Below, in pieces: positions 9,386-19,290 of a DNA stretch of 64,000 nt. Source of the stretch: Paenibacillus lautus NBRC 15380. GTDB lineage: Bacteria; Bacillota; Bacilli; Paenibacillales; Paenibacillaceae. Every line of letters begins with the position of its first letter. The stretch's first letter is position 1. A model generated the notes under the pieces. It did no database searches. It saw only the letters and a list, made by a program, of their open reading frames with translations, and had not been told where the DNA came from. The stretch covers positions 186,001 to 250,000 of the forward strand of contig NZ_BIMF01000007.1 of NCBI RefSeq assembly GCF_004000945.1, written 5' to 3'. Made by a program: the position numbers and the translations under genes.

Positions 9386-10246
9386 TCATTTTTTGCTCCA
9401 TTCCGTAATCCCCATAGATTGCCGATAATGGACCGGAGACAGACCGACAGTCTCTTTAAAAACGCGGTAAAAGGTCGGCAAGCTTTGAAAGCCGCATTCG
9501 AATGCAATATCGGCAACCGTTTTGTCCGTTCCTGCCAATTCCCGCTTGGCAGCCTGGATACGCAGCAGGGAGACATATTCCGAGAAACGATAACCGGTCG
9601 TTTCAAGAAATGCCCGGCTCACGCGCGAGACGCTTAAACCATGTTCATCAGCCAATTCCCCTAAGCTAACCGGCTCGCGGTAACGATGCTCGACCAAAGC
9701 GGCCAGCGATTGCGCCTGGCGAACGGAATGTACCATATGATGACGCTCATCATGGGTCAGCAAACCGGTGTAATGTCGAAGAAGACGGCCGCACAGCTGA
9801 ATGAGCGCGCTTTTGGCCATGACCAAATAACCCGGGGATTTCTCCCGCAATTCTTCCGCTATAGCCAGCACCCAAGGCGTAAGCTGTGTGGCGAGGGGCG
9901 AGCCGCCCATAATATGATTGCAAAAATGAGTGGAGCGATAGGAGAATGGCAGCAGCAGACCGGGCTCCTCCGCTAGCAGCAGCGCGGGATCAAAGTTAAT
10001 AAAAAGATAGCGGCTCGGGTCGTCGGGGGCAGATTGGGCAATATGCCGTTCTTCATTATTGACCAGAAATAAGTCGCCAGGTTTCGCTGCATATTGTTTG
10101 TTGCCAAAGTAAAAATAGCCTTTGCCTGTTAAACAGAGGCCGATCTCCAGACTTGCGTGCACATGAGGCGGCTGCCGATAAGTGGCAGGTGTCCATTCGA
10201 AAGCATTGATAGCAATGGGATGGTCATAGGCAATATGAAGTTTCAT
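9386..10246 (-). CDS. AraC-family regulator with cupin sensor domain
   Basis: About 286 residues. The N-terminal half has a cupin-like sugar-sensing pattern (PPHVHASLEIGLC, then GDLFLVNNEERH). The C-terminal 100 residues are the AraC double HTH, ending FYRVFKETVGLSPVHYRQ. Start ATG 10246 is preferred to an upstream in-frame ATG because TGGAGG lies in front. It is divergent from the solute-binding-protein operon, so it likely controls both the operon and the downstream ADP-ribosylglycohydrolase gene. Confidence 0.87.
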   Translation of the reverse strand: MKLHIAYDHPIAINAFEWTPATYRQPPHVHASLEIGLCLTGKGYFYFGNKQYAAKPGDLFLVNNEERHIAQSAPDDPSRYLFINFDPALLLAEEPGLLLPFSYRSTHFCNHIMGGSPLATQLTPWVLAIAEELREKSPGYLVMAKSALIQLCGRLLRHYTGLLTHDERHHMVHSVRQAQSLAALVEHRYREPVSLGELADEHGLSVSRVSRAFLETTGYRFSEYVSLLRIQAAKRELAGTDKTVADIAFECGFQSLPTFYRVFKETVGLSPVHYRQSMGITEWSKK

Positions 10247-10546
10247 TATGATCCAACGCCTCCAGACAAACATGAATTTATATGCTAAGTATATAGACAA
10301 GGCATGCCTTCAACCAGATACTGTTATTTACTTTCATACATACATGTTGAGGGGTTTCTAAATGAAATGTAAACGCCGCCGATGTATACGTCAATCACGG
10401 TAATTTTGCCTGGTGTCAAGAGGTGTATACGAAAGTAAAGACTAGTATATAGAACGGCGGAGGGCTTCTTTCTATACTGGAATTATGAAAGACTGCAGTA
10501 CAATTTGGATCAAAAAAATAAACGAAATGTACCGGAGGGGTAAAAT
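10247..10546. promoter_or_regulatory. Divergent control region between AraC gene and sugar ABC operon
   Basis: This 300-bp gap contains two direct repeats TGTATACG at 10383 and 10424, 41 bp apart (four helical turns), a spacing typical of activator half-sites. TATACT at 10473 could be the -10 of the plus-strand promoter. The matching -35 position (TAGAAC) is poor, as expected for an activator-dependent promoter. Assignment of AraC as the binder is inference. Confidence 0.4.
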
Positions 10547-12211
10547 TTGAATAGCAAAAAGGCACTTGTCATGATCTCCTTGACGCTTGCATTGGCGATT
10601 TCAGGCTGCGGCTTCAAAACGTCGTCTGAGCCAAACCAACCACCTGGAAATTCCAAGGAACCGATCCAAACAACAGGCACCGGAAACAGCGATGATATCA
10701 TTGAGGTTTCAACGGTTTCGCCAAGCGATCCTTACTTGAAATTTGACGAAGGTGAAGATTTCGACAAAAACTCAGTTTATGACGCTTATGAACAAGATAT
10801 CGGTGTCAAAATTACAAACAAGTGGATTGCAGATGTTAGCCAATTTAAAGAGAGAGTAAAAATTGCGATCGCATCAAACGATCTTCCGGATTTCTTGCTT
10901 GTAAACGCTGCACAGCTTAAAGAGCTAACGGAAGCGGATATGATTATGGATTTGACAGAGATTTATGATCAGCATGCTACGGAAGAGACGAAAAAGTTTC
11001 TGACCATGGACGGCGGCATGCAAATGAAAACAGCGATGATCGACGGGAAAATGATGGGCATTCCAAGCTCATACAATCCATTCAACTATCAATTCTTGTT
11101 CGTTCGTACGGACTGGTTGAAGGAACTTGGCTTGCCTGAGCCTAAGACCATGGATGATTTCATTAAAATTGCCGAAGCGTTCAAAGAGAAGAATCCAGGC
11201 GGCACCAAACAAGCTTACGGAATTGCGGTCAGCAAGAATCCTTTTAGTACCGAGACAGGCGTTACCGGTCTGAGAGCGTTCTTAAACGGCTATCATGCCT
11301 ATGAAAACATCTGGATGGAAAACGGGAACGGCGGTTTGATGAACAGTGATATCCAGCCTGAGATGAAGCAGGCGCTTGCAGCGCTGCAAGACCTATTCAA
11401 AAAAGGGCTGATCGATCCTGAGTTTGCGGTCAAAGATTCGGAAAAAGCCGCTGAGCTTATCTACGACGGCAGCATCGGCATGGTATTTGGCGCTTCCTGG
11501 ACACCTGCGCAGCTTGTGCAGGGCGCTGTGAAAGACGGAAAGGTTGTCCAAGAATGGGGAGTATTCCCTATCCCTTCAATCGATAACAAGCCTACATTGA
11601 ATCAAATTGGCCTTGGCGTTGACGAGTACTATGTGATCTCTAAAAAAGCCAAGCATCCGGAAGGCGTAATCCGTTTGCTGAACCAATGGATCGTTGTTGA
11701 CCATCATCCGACAGAAGAGCAGAAGGTATACACGTATGGCAAAGACCCTGTGGAAAAAGGCAACAACTACTGGCTGCTTAACCCGCTTCGTGTAGGCAAA
11801 CAGTCTGACAATAACGGCGAAATTCTGCCTAAAGCCATTGAAAACAAAGACGAAAGCATACTTGAGACAGTAGACCAAAAAACGCGTTATGCACGTGCCA
11901 TGCAATACGTTGAAGGCGATACGAGCATGTGGTGGGAATATATAATCTCCGGTCCTAATGGTGCCTTCTCTCATGTTCCAGAAATTCAAAAGAAAAAGCA
12001 ATACCTGCAAAACAAATTCTACGGCGCGCCTACGCCGACAATGGCAGACCGTCAAGAAATTTTAACGAAGAAACGTGATGAAATATTCATCAAAATCATG
12101 ATGAACCAAGTATCCGTAGACGAGTTCGATACATTCGTTGAAGAGTGGAAGAAGCTTGGCGGCGATGAAATCACGAAAGAAGTGAACGAGTGGTATAAAT
12201 CGCTTCAATAG
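10547..12211 (+). CDS. Sugar ABC transporter solute-binding lipoprotein
   Basis: A 554-residue extracellular binding protein. The lipoprotein signal ends at the lipobox LAISGC (Cys21), followed by a Ser/Gly/Pro-rich linker. The body has the large type-1 binding-protein pattern of LipO/YtcQ-like proteins (FLFVRTDWLKELGLPEPKTM, then an SIGMVFGASW segment). TTG start with GGAGGGG upstream. First gene of the plus-strand operon, followed by a strong hairpin and two permease genes. Confidence 0.9.
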   Translation: MNSKKALVMISLTLALAISGCGFKTSSEPNQPPGNSKEPIQTTGTGNSDDIIEVSTVSPSDPYLKFDEGEDFDKNSVYDAYEQDIGVKITNKWIADVSQFKERVKIAIASNDLPDFLLVNAAQLKELTEADMIMDLTEIYDQHATEETKKFLTMDGGMQMKTAMIDGKMMGIPSSYNPFNYQFLFVRTDWLKELGLPEPKTMDDFIKIAEAFKEKNPGGTKQAYGIAVSKNPFSTETGVTGLRAFLNGYHAYENIWMENGNGGLMNSDIQPEMKQALAALQDLFKKGLIDPEFAVKDSEKAAELIYDGSIGMVFGASWTPAQLVQGAVKDGKVVQEWGVFPIPSIDNKPTLNQIGLGVDEYYVISKKAKHPEGVIRLLNQWIVVDHHPTEEQKVYTYGKDPVEKGNNYWLLNPLRVGKQSDNNGEILPKAIENKDESILETVDQKTRYARAMQYVEGDTSMWWEYIISGPNGAFSHVPEIQKKKQYLQNKFYGAPTPTMADRQEILTKKRDEIFIKIMMNQVSVDEFDTFVEEWKKLGGDEITKEVNEWYKSLQ

Positions 12212-12223
12212 GATCTGCAGCGC

Positions 12224-12260
12224 AAAGGAGGGATTGAATCGATGCAATCCCTCCTTTTTT
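12224..12260 (+). terminator. Intercistronic hairpin after the binding-protein gene
   Basis: AAAGGAGGGATT (12224-12235) pairs perfectly with AATCCCTCCTTT (12246-12257), followed by Ts. It sits inside the operon, before the permeases. It probably lets most transcripts stop or be protected after the binding-protein message, giving excess binding protein over permease. Confidence 0.85.
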
Positions 12261-12324
12261 CAAGAACAATCAGGTTCTTGGGCAAGGAATGCACAACAGA
12301 TAAGTGAATCAGCGAGGTGAAGAT

Positions 12325-13230
12325 ATGAAGAGTTTGACGCGCATGTGGAAGAAGGAATGGCCGCTTCATTTGATGCTGCTGCCGGGTTTGGCTTTTATTA
12401 TTCTTTTTAGTTACATTCCGATGTCAGGAATCATGATGGCATTTCAAAAATATGTGCCGAATAAAGGGTTGTTCGGCTCCCCGTTTATCGGATTGAGGAA
12501 CTTCCAGCTGTTAATGGATTATCCGGATATCGGCCGTATCTTCTTTAACACGGTATATATTGCCGTAATGAAAATCGTTGCCGGTTTGTTCGTGCCGATC
12601 ACCATTGCTATTTTGTTGAATGAATTGCGCAGAGAATGGATGAAAAGAACGTTTCAAACCCTGGTCTATCTGCCCCATTTCTTATCCTGGGTGCTGCTGA
12701 GCGGTATTTTGGTCGATATTTTGTCTCCCTCCTCCGGCATATTGAACCAGCTGCTTGGATGGTTCGGCGTCAAGCCGATATTCTTTCTTGGCGACAATAA
12801 CTGGTTTCCTTATGTCATGGTTATCTCCGATGTATGGAAAGAATTTGGATTTGGGACCATTGTTTATTTGGCGGCGCTAACAGGAATCAATCCTACGCTT
12901 TATGAAGCCGCTGAAATCGATGGTGCGGGCCGCTGGAAACAAACGCTTCACGTGACGCTGCCGGGCATGATGCCGATCATCGTTCTTATGCTTACGCTTA
13001 ATATCGGCAATGTGCTGAATGCCGGATTTGATCAAATATTTAACCTGTACAGCGCGCCGGTTTATGAAAGTGCGGATATCATCGATACTTTCGTCTACCG
13101 CATGGGGATACAGCAAGCCCAGTTCGGATTTGCCACAGCTGTCGGCTTATTGAAATCCGTCGTATCCTTTATTTTCATTTCCGTATCCTACGTACTCGCC
13201 TACCGACTAGCGAATTACCGTATTTTCTAG
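12325..13230 (+). CDS. Sugar ABC transporter permease, LplB type
   Basis: About 301 residues with six predicted membrane segments. The conserved cytoplasmic loop EAAEIDGAGRWKQTLHVTLP fits the EAA...G...LP motif that docks the ATPase. ATG 12325 is chosen over GTG 12304 because GAGGTG precedes it. It partners with the next permease. No ATPase gene is nearby, as usual for this subfamily. Confidence 0.92.
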   Translation: MKSLTRMWKKEWPLHLMLLPGLAFIILFSYIPMSGIMMAFQKYVPNKGLFGSPFIGLRNFQLLMDYPDIGRIFFNTVYIAVMKIVAGLFVPITIAILLNELRREWMKRTFQTLVYLPHFLSWVLLSGILVDILSPSSGILNQLLGWFGVKPIFFLGDNNWFPYVMVISDVWKEFGFGTIVYLAALTGINPTLYEAAEIDGAGRWKQTLHVTLPGMMPIIVLMLTLNIGNVLNAGFDQIFNLYSAPVYESADIIDTFVYRMGIQQAQFGFATAVGLLKSVVSFIFISVSYVLAYRLANYRIF

Positions 13231-13267
13231 TAGCGGAAAAGTCGGTGATTCAGAAAGGAGACACAAC

Positions 13268-14152
13268 ATGGTCATTAAACCGTCATTCGGAAGAAGGGCT
13301 TTTCTAGTTTGCAATCTTATCTTTCTTGCGTTTATATCTTTTTTATGTTTAATGCCGATTATTCATATTTTGGCGATTTCCTTTAGCTCGGGTTCGGCGG
13401 CGGCAGCCGGCAAGGTTGCGCTGTGGCCGGTAGAGTTTACAACGGCGGCTTATGATAACGTGTTCGGCAAGCCTGAATATGTAAGAGCCTTTGGCATTTC
13501 TATTCAACGGGTTGTTGTAGGGACGGCATTAAGCATGCTGTTAACGATTGTTACGGCTTATCCTTTATCCAAGGATCGCCATACGTTTCGTCTAAGAACC
13601 GTTTATGCCTGGATTTTCGTATTTACGATTTTGTTCAACGGCGGACTCATTCCTACCTATTTGACGATTAAAAGCCTGGGACTTATTGATTCTCTCGGAG
13701 CACTGGTGTTTCCTATGGCGATTAACGTGTTCAACGTCATCCTGCTTTTGAACTTTTACCGCAATTTGCCCAGAGAGCTTGAGGATGCTTCACGGATCGA
13801 CGGAGCCGGGCATTTTTCAACACTTTGGAAAATATATGTTCCGCTATCGTTGCCCGCACTGGCGACAACAGGGCTGTTTACGATGGTAGGGCATTGGAAT
13901 AGCTGGTTCGATGGCATGCTTTATATGAATCATCCGGAAAATTACCCGCTGCAAACCTTCTTGCAAACCGTTATTATTAAGATGGATTTTCGATTTCTTA
14001 AATCAGAAAATGTGGAACTCATGCTCCAGCTGTCTGACCGTACAAGCAGGGCTGCACAAATCTTCGTAGCGGCATTCCCGATTCTTATTGTCTATCCATT
14101 CTTGCAGCGGTTTTTCATCAAAGGCATTGTAATGGGAAGTGTAAAAGAATAG
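13268..14152 (+). CDS. Sugar ABC transporter permease, LplC type
   Basis: 294 residues, six membrane segments. The EAA-like loop (LEDASRIDGAGHFSTLWKIY) and the C-terminal YPFLQRFFIKGIVMGSVK are hallmarks of the LplC/YtcP branch. AGAAAGGAG precedes the ATG. It forms the second half of the membrane channel with the upstream permease. Confidence 0.92.
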   Translation: MVIKPSFGRRAFLVCNLIFLAFISFLCLMPIIHILAISFSSGSAAAAGKVALWPVEFTTAAYDNVFGKPEYVRAFGISIQRVVVGTALSMLLTIVTAYPLSKDRHTFRLRTVYAWIFVFTILFNGGLIPTYLTIKSLGLIDSLGALVFPMAINVFNVILLLNFYRNLPRELEDASRIDGAGHFSTLWKIYVPLSLPALATTGLFTMVGHWNSWFDGMLYMNHPENYPLQTFLQTVIIKMDFRFLKSENVELMLQLSDRTSRAAQIFVAAFPILIVYPFLQRFFIKGIVMGSVKE

Positions 14153-14192
14153 ACAAGGAAGGTCGTAGATCTCAGGCACAGGAGAACAAACG

Positions 14193-15923
14193 ATGAAAAG
14201 TATATTCTTTTTACAGGATTCCTCTATATTCAGAAAAATAATGGCTGCCTTTTTGGCGGCCTTACTGCCGCTTATGGCATTTACCTGGATGATGAATGAG
14301 CAAGGGGCCGATCATATCCGCAGTGAAATATCCGATTCGATATTAAATACGACGCGGTTTTATTTAGACTCCCTGGATCAGGAAGCAGACCGGATCAGCC
14401 GATATTTGCCTAACTACGTCATGGACAGGGATTTAATGGAAGTGGCGGCGACAGGCGAGCAGATGAACTCCTATGAGCGGTCGTATAAAATATTGGATAT
14501 TCAGCACCGCTTGGATTTAATGAAAAATTCCAGTCCGTTCATTCGCGAGGCGAAGGCGTACATTCCGCATATCGAGCGAACGGTGCTGAGCAACAGCTTT
14601 GAAACCAATCTGGATGCGGAAGAATATGAAGCGATGCAGCCAGACAAGAAGCTTTATACGGAGCCCTTTATTTATTGGCAGGACCGGCTGTTTATAACGA
14701 TGCAGTACCCTGCAGGCAAAAAGGACCCGCTCTATGTGGTAGGCGTAGAGCTCTCAACCGGCAAAATGAAAGAAACCTTAGCGCAAATCGGCAATAGCAG
14801 GGGTGGCCAGACCGTATTGTTTAATCTGGAGCGCGGCTGGGAATTCAATAGCGGCTCCGACCTTGATTTTCATGATCTGATGAAGCAGCTGGCTTTTGAC
14901 AAGCAGGCGGCGAAAATGGATGAAGGCTATGATACGATCCATTATAAAAATAAGCGATATCTAACCGTATTCAAATATTCCAGCCTATGGAATTCATACA
15001 TGGTAACGAGCATACCGGAAGAGATGATTCTCGGATCGCTCGAGGTATATAAAGCTTTGTTTTGGTGGGCTTGCGCGCTTGCTGTTTTTATTTTTTTATT
15101 CTTTACCTATTTTTTAATTCGGTTAATATACCGTCCGTTGATCAAGCTGGTGCGTTCCTTCCGGCGCATGCAGCAAAACGAGCTGGAGCCGATCTTGATC
15201 GACCGCAGGAAGGATGAGTTCGGCTATTTATACCAGGCTTTTAACGATACCGTGAAATCTTTGAAAACATTGATTGAGGAAAATTATGAGCAGCAAATTC
15301 GCAATCAGCGTTCGGAGCTGAAAAGATTGCAATCGCAAATCAATCCTCATTTTTTATATAATTGCTTTTTCGTGCTTTGCCGCTTGATTAAATCCGATAA
15401 CCAGAAGGAAAAAGCCTACCAGTTCTGTTTGTACATCGGGCAATATTTTCAATTCATTACTCGCCAACATGATGACGACATCCCGCTGGAGATGGAGCTT
15501 GAGCATTCCCGCACTTATGTGGAGATGCAGTCGATCTGTTACGGGGATCGCATCCACGTGCTGTTTGAAGTCGAAGCCCAGCCGATTGAAGTCCCCCGAT
15601 TGATTTTGCAGCCTATTATTGAAAATGCTTATAAGTACGCCCTCGGCAATATGCGCGGCACGGGCGAGCTATGGGTGCACAGCAAGCTGCGAAATGATGC
15701 TTTGTACATTTATGTAGAAGATAACGGCGAATTCATTACGGATGAGGAGATCGAAGCGCTTGGCAAGAGGCTGCGTTATTCAACCAACCAGATGGAGGAG
15801 TCAACCGGCCTGCTTAATGTTCATCGCAGAATTCAGCTTCGTTATGGAGAAGAGTATGGAATTGACGTATCACGCTCTGAGCTTGGCGGGCTTCAAGCTA
15901 TTATTAAACTGAGCATGAGCTAA
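14193..15923 (+). CDS. YesM-type sensor histidine kinase
   Basis: 576 residues. A membrane segment near 15-32, an extracellular sensing region, a second membrane segment near 290-310 and a HAMP linker lead to the His_kinase domain. Its phospho-histidine motif is QINPHFLYN (about 388), and a HATPase domain has LILQPIIENAYKYA. This family senses extracellular sugars or their binding proteins and phosphorylates the adjacent YesN regulator. It starts 41 bp after the permease gene, so is probably cotranscribed. Confidence 0.92.
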   Translation: MKSIFFLQDSSIFRKIMAAFLAALLPLMAFTWMMNEQGADHIRSEISDSILNTTRFYLDSLDQEADRISRYLPNYVMDRDLMEVAATGEQMNSYERSYKILDIQHRLDLMKNSSPFIREAKAYIPHIERTVLSNSFETNLDAEEYEAMQPDKKLYTEPFIYWQDRLFITMQYPAGKKDPLYVVGVELSTGKMKETLAQIGNSRGGQTVLFNLERGWEFNSGSDLDFHDLMKQLAFDKQAAKMDEGYDTIHYKNKRYLTVFKYSSLWNSYMVTSIPEEMILGSLEVYKALFWWACALAVFIFLFFTYFLIRLIYRPLIKLVRSFRRMQQNELEPILIDRRKDEFGYLYQAFNDTVKSLKTLIEENYEQQIRNQRSELKRLQSQINPHFLYNCFFVLCRLIKSDNQKEKAYQFCLYIGQYFQFITRQHDDDIPLEMELEHSRTYVEMQSICYGDRIHVLFEVEAQPIEVPRLILQPIIENAYKYALGNMRGTGELWVHSKLRNDALYIYVEDNGEFITDEEIEALGKRLRYSTNQMEESTGLLNVHRRIQLRYGEEYGIDVSRSELGGLQAIIKLSMS

Positions 15924-15935
15924 GGAGGAATCGCC

Positions 15936-17618
15936 ATGTACAAGCTATTAATCGTGGATGATCTGCCGATTATTGTCGATGGTCTTCTGGATTTGTTCGA
16001 GAAGACGGAGCATTTGGAGCTTGAGGTCATGAAAGCCTATTCCGGCGAAGAGGCGCTTGAGGTGCTGTCACATCACCGGATGGACATTGTGATTTCGGAC
16101 ATTAAGATGTCCGGGATAGAGGGCATTGAGCTGCTGCAGGAAATCAAATCGCAGTGGCCGGCTTGCAAAGTTATTTTATTGACAGGTTTCAATGATTTTC
16201 ACTATGCGAAGAACGCCCTTACATTTGGCGCCTTTGATTACTTGCTGAAAGTGGAAAGCGACGAGAAGATCATTCATACCGTTGAACGGGCGATAGAGGA
16301 AATTGAAGAGGAACAGGGACAGGCTCAAATGATCTTGCGTGCCCAGTCCAAAATGAGAATAGCGATGCCTTCCTTGCAGAAGGAATATATTTGGGGCTTA
16401 TTTCAAGGCAAGACGATGACGGGACAGCAGCTTCGGGAAGCTTTTGCGGAAATGGACATTCCGCTCGACGCATCGCTGCCTGTCTATTTACTGATTGGCC
16501 GGATCGATGCCTGGAAGGAAATGTTCACGGCGCCGGACAAGGCTTTGCTCGCTTACGCTCTGCAAAATATCGGCGATGAGTATTTATCCGCCCATGTGCG
16601 CTGCTTCTCCGTCGTATTTGACATGAACAAAATGGTATGGATCTTCCAGCCTAAAGCCGGCCCGGAAGTAACGGCGGATACCGGTACGATGGAATGGACT
16701 AGGGCATACCGCTATGTGAGCGGCAATTTGGAGACGATCCAGGCGACCAGCAAAAAGCTGCTGAGCCTCTCCGTATCTTTTCTTATTGGCAGCGAGGCTG
16801 TCCCATGGAATCGGCTGTCGGATCGTTTTCATGCGATGAAATACGGTCTTATGCAAGGACATGGCTTGTTCCATGAGGTCATCATGACCGATAAAGATAT
16901 TCAGAAGTCCGAAGAAAAAGAGAAGGCGAACAGCTATCATGACAGCTTTTTTCACGCTCGCGTACAGCTGCTGATGAGCTGTCTTGAAAATAATCACCGC
17001 GAGCAGTTTAATCATCTATTTGTTGAATTGACAGACGTCTGGAACGATCCGGATACTCCTTATGAGCGCAAGGTGGAGTTGTACCATTTCCTATCTGCGG
17101 TATTTCTGGCGCATTTGCACAAAAATAAAGATATCCGAGACTATATGAATACCCAGATTAATTTGGATATGCTGTTCCGTCAGGAGGAGACCGCTTCATG
17201 GACTGAGCTCATTCCATACTATTGGCAAATCGCGGACTGCTTTTTTGAATGGAATGCGATTCGAGGGACAGAGCTGCCGGCGGAGGTCGTCAATAAGGTG
17301 CATCGTTATATAGAGGAGCATATTGCGGATGATATATCCCTAACCGCGATCGGGGATTATGTCAGCTTGAATCCATCCTATTTATCAAGGCTTTACAAGC
17401 AGATAACCGGAATCGGACTGTCTAAATACGTAAATGATTACCGGAATGTCATTGCAAAGGACATGCTGCTCAATACATCCATGAAGCTCAATGAAATTGC
17501 CGCCAAGCTCGGCTACAATTCAGCGCTTGCCTTTATCCGCTTCTTTAAGAAGCAAAATGATATGACGCCGCAGGATTTTCGGACGGCCCGAACCGAAACA
17601 ATGCAGCAAGGTCAATAA
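15936..17618 (+). CDS. YesN-type response regulator with AraC output domain
   Basis: 560 residues. The receiver domain has acidic DD at 8-9, phospho-acceptor Asp55 (VISDIKMSG) and Lys near 104 (YLLKVES). A long linker follows, then an AraC HTH pair (about 455-550, ending RFFKKQNDMTPQDFR). AGGAGG lies just upstream and the kinase stop is 13 bp before the start. It likely activates this sugar operon. Confidence 0.92.
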   Translation: MYKLLIVDDLPIIVDGLLDLFEKTEHLELEVMKAYSGEEALEVLSHHRMDIVISDIKMSGIEGIELLQEIKSQWPACKVILLTGFNDFHYAKNALTFGAFDYLLKVESDEKIIHTVERAIEEIEEEQGQAQMILRAQSKMRIAMPSLQKEYIWGLFQGKTMTGQQLREAFAEMDIPLDASLPVYLLIGRIDAWKEMFTAPDKALLAYALQNIGDEYLSAHVRCFSVVFDMNKMVWIFQPKAGPEVTADTGTMEWTRAYRYVSGNLETIQATSKKLLSLSVSFLIGSEAVPWNRLSDRFHAMKYGLMQGHGLFHEVIMTDKDIQKSEEKEKANSYHDSFFHARVQLLMSCLENNHREQFNHLFVELTDVWNDPDTPYERKVELYHFLSAVFLAHLHKNKDIRDYMNTQINLDMLFRQEETASWTELIPYYWQIADCFFEWNAIRGTELPAEVVNKVHRYIEEHIADDISLTAIGDYVSLNPSYLSRLYKQITGIGLSKYVNDYRNVIAKDMLLNTSMKLNEIAAKLGYNSALAFIRFFKKQNDMTPQDFRTARTETMQQGQ

Positions 17619-17714
17619 ATGTATATGGAATGTAAGCAATGATCTATTTTGATGCGCGGAGTCACCCCTTACAATGAAAATATGATGCAATTGTATATGC
17701 AAGGGGGACTAACA

Positions 17715-18989
17715 TTGAGAACATTAACGGCTGTACTATTAGGCGCAGGCAGTAGAGGAAGATACATTTATGGACCGTATGCGGAAAAATTTCCGAATGA
17801 GCTGAAGTTTGTTGCCGTAGCCGAGCCGGATGATGAACGCAGACAACGTTTTGCAGAGATTCATCAAATCGCTGAAGAGCATGTTTATCATTCTTGGGAA
17901 GAAGCATTCGAGCAGGGAAAAATAGCCGACGTGATGATCATCTGCACGCTTGATCGGATGCATTATATACCAACATTGAAAGCGCTGGAGCTTGGCTACC
18001 ATGTCATGCTGGAGAAACCGATGTCACCGAATATGCGGGAATGCATAGAACTGGAGCAAGCTTCTCTTAAGCATAAGCGTTTGCTGGTGGTCACGCATGT
18101 GCTTGGCTATTCCCCATTCTGGTTGGGCATCAAGAAATGCATCGAGGATGGGGAGCTGGGTGCCATCGGAACCATTCAGCTGACCGAAAACGTAGGCTAT
18201 CACCATATGGTTCATAGCTACGTACGCGGTAATTGGCGGAATTCCGAGGAAACAAGCCCGATGATTTTGGCTAAATCCTGCCATGACCTGGACCTCATCT
18301 CCTGGCTGATGGATGAGCCGTGCACAGCGGTCAGCTCCTTTGGCTCATTGCTGCATTTTAAAGCCGAGAACGCGCCGGAGGGTGCAACGGACCGCTGCAT
18401 CGACGGTTGCGAAGCCGAGAGGGAATGTGCCTTTTCAGCGATTAAAATGTATTTGGAACAACCTGCCGATCATTGGGCGCGCTATATGACGCATGATTTA
18501 TCACAGGAAGGCATTATCCGGGCGCTTAAGGAAGGACCGTTCGGCCGCTGCGTCTATCGCTGCGATAACAATGTTGTCGACCATCAGGTCGTCAATGTGG
18601 AATTTGCCAGCGGTGCCAACGCTAACTTTATTATGTCGGGATTAACTCAGAGCGCAACTCGCCGTGTGCAGATTATGGGCACGCAGGGAGAGATCATTGG
18701 CGACATGGATAAGGGCTCATTTACGCTGTACCGCTATGCGACGGGCGAAGAGATTGAAATTAAATGCAGCGTGCAGGGAGACGGCCACGGCGGAGGCGAT
18801 GAGCGTATGGTGAGCTCCTTCCTCAACAATGTACATAAGTTCGATCGCAACCCGTCCCAAGGCCTTACATCGGCTACAGCTTCCTTGCAAAGCCATTTGA
18901 TTGCCTTCGCTTCCGAACGATCCCGTTTACAGCAAGGCAGAAGCATAAAGCTGACCGAGATGTATCACAAGGAAGAAGCGGGCGTTTAA
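17715..18989 (+). CDS. Gfo/Idh/MocA-family sugar oxidoreductase
   Basis: About 424 residues. The N-terminal Rossmann motif is LLGAGSRG. The family motif LEKPM (about residue 100) carries the catalytic-site lysine, and a later KSCHDLDLISWL segment holds the conserved Asp/His. These enzymes oxidise or epimerise sugars with NAD(P). The TTG start at 17715 is chosen because AAGGGGG lies 8 bp upstream; the in-frame ATGs further up lack a ribosome site. The role fits catabolism of the imported sugar. Confidence 0.88.
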   Translation: MRTLTAVLLGAGSRGRYIYGPYAEKFPNELKFVAVAEPDDERRQRFAEIHQIAEEHVYHSWEEAFEQGKIADVMIICTLDRMHYIPTLKALELGYHVMLEKPMSPNMRECIELEQASLKHKRLLVVTHVLGYSPFWLGIKKCIEDGELGAIGTIQLTENVGYHHMVHSYVRGNWRNSEETSPMILAKSCHDLDLISWLMDEPCTAVSSFGSLLHFKAENAPEGATDRCIDGCEAERECAFSAIKMYLEQPADHWARYMTHDLSQEGIIRALKEGPFGRCVYRCDNNVVDHQVVNVEFASGANANFIMSGLTQSATRRVQIMGTQGEIIGDMDKGSFTLYRYATGEEIEIKCSVQGDGHGGGDERMVSSFLNNVHKFDRNPSQGLTSATASLQSHLIAFASERSRLQQGRSIKLTEMYHKEEAGV

Positions 18990-19290
18990 TTGTAGAAATC
19001 TGCAAAACGATGTGGGATAGGCCAAATTGAACGGAATCACTTGCTGCGCCGTATTGATGGCGGACATCCGCGGCGTCCGGGCTTGGAAAGTGAGTACCCC
19101 GGATGCCGCACAAGTTCGCGAGCAAAAAAAGGAAATGGGGAATGAGAATTTTTTAATTGTTGAAAGCGATTCCAAAAATGGCTTGGCCTGATTTTCGTGA
19201 AAGGGGGGATCCATTCAGGTATTCATCACAAAGCAGGTAAGGAATTCAGGTATTTCTACACTCGAGATTAAAAAAAGGAGTTGACCCGAG
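18990..19290 (+). promoter_or_regulatory. Control region of the DUF4855 gene with a CcpA cre site
   Basis: TGAAAGCGATTCCA at 19161-19174 fits the cre consensus TGNAANCGNWNNCA exactly, with A/T flanks. Two direct copies of ATTCAGGTATT lie at about 19213 and 19246. The region separates the oxidoreductase from the DUF4855 gene, which probably has its own glucose-repressed promoter. No -35/-10 pair stands out. Confidence 0.6.
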
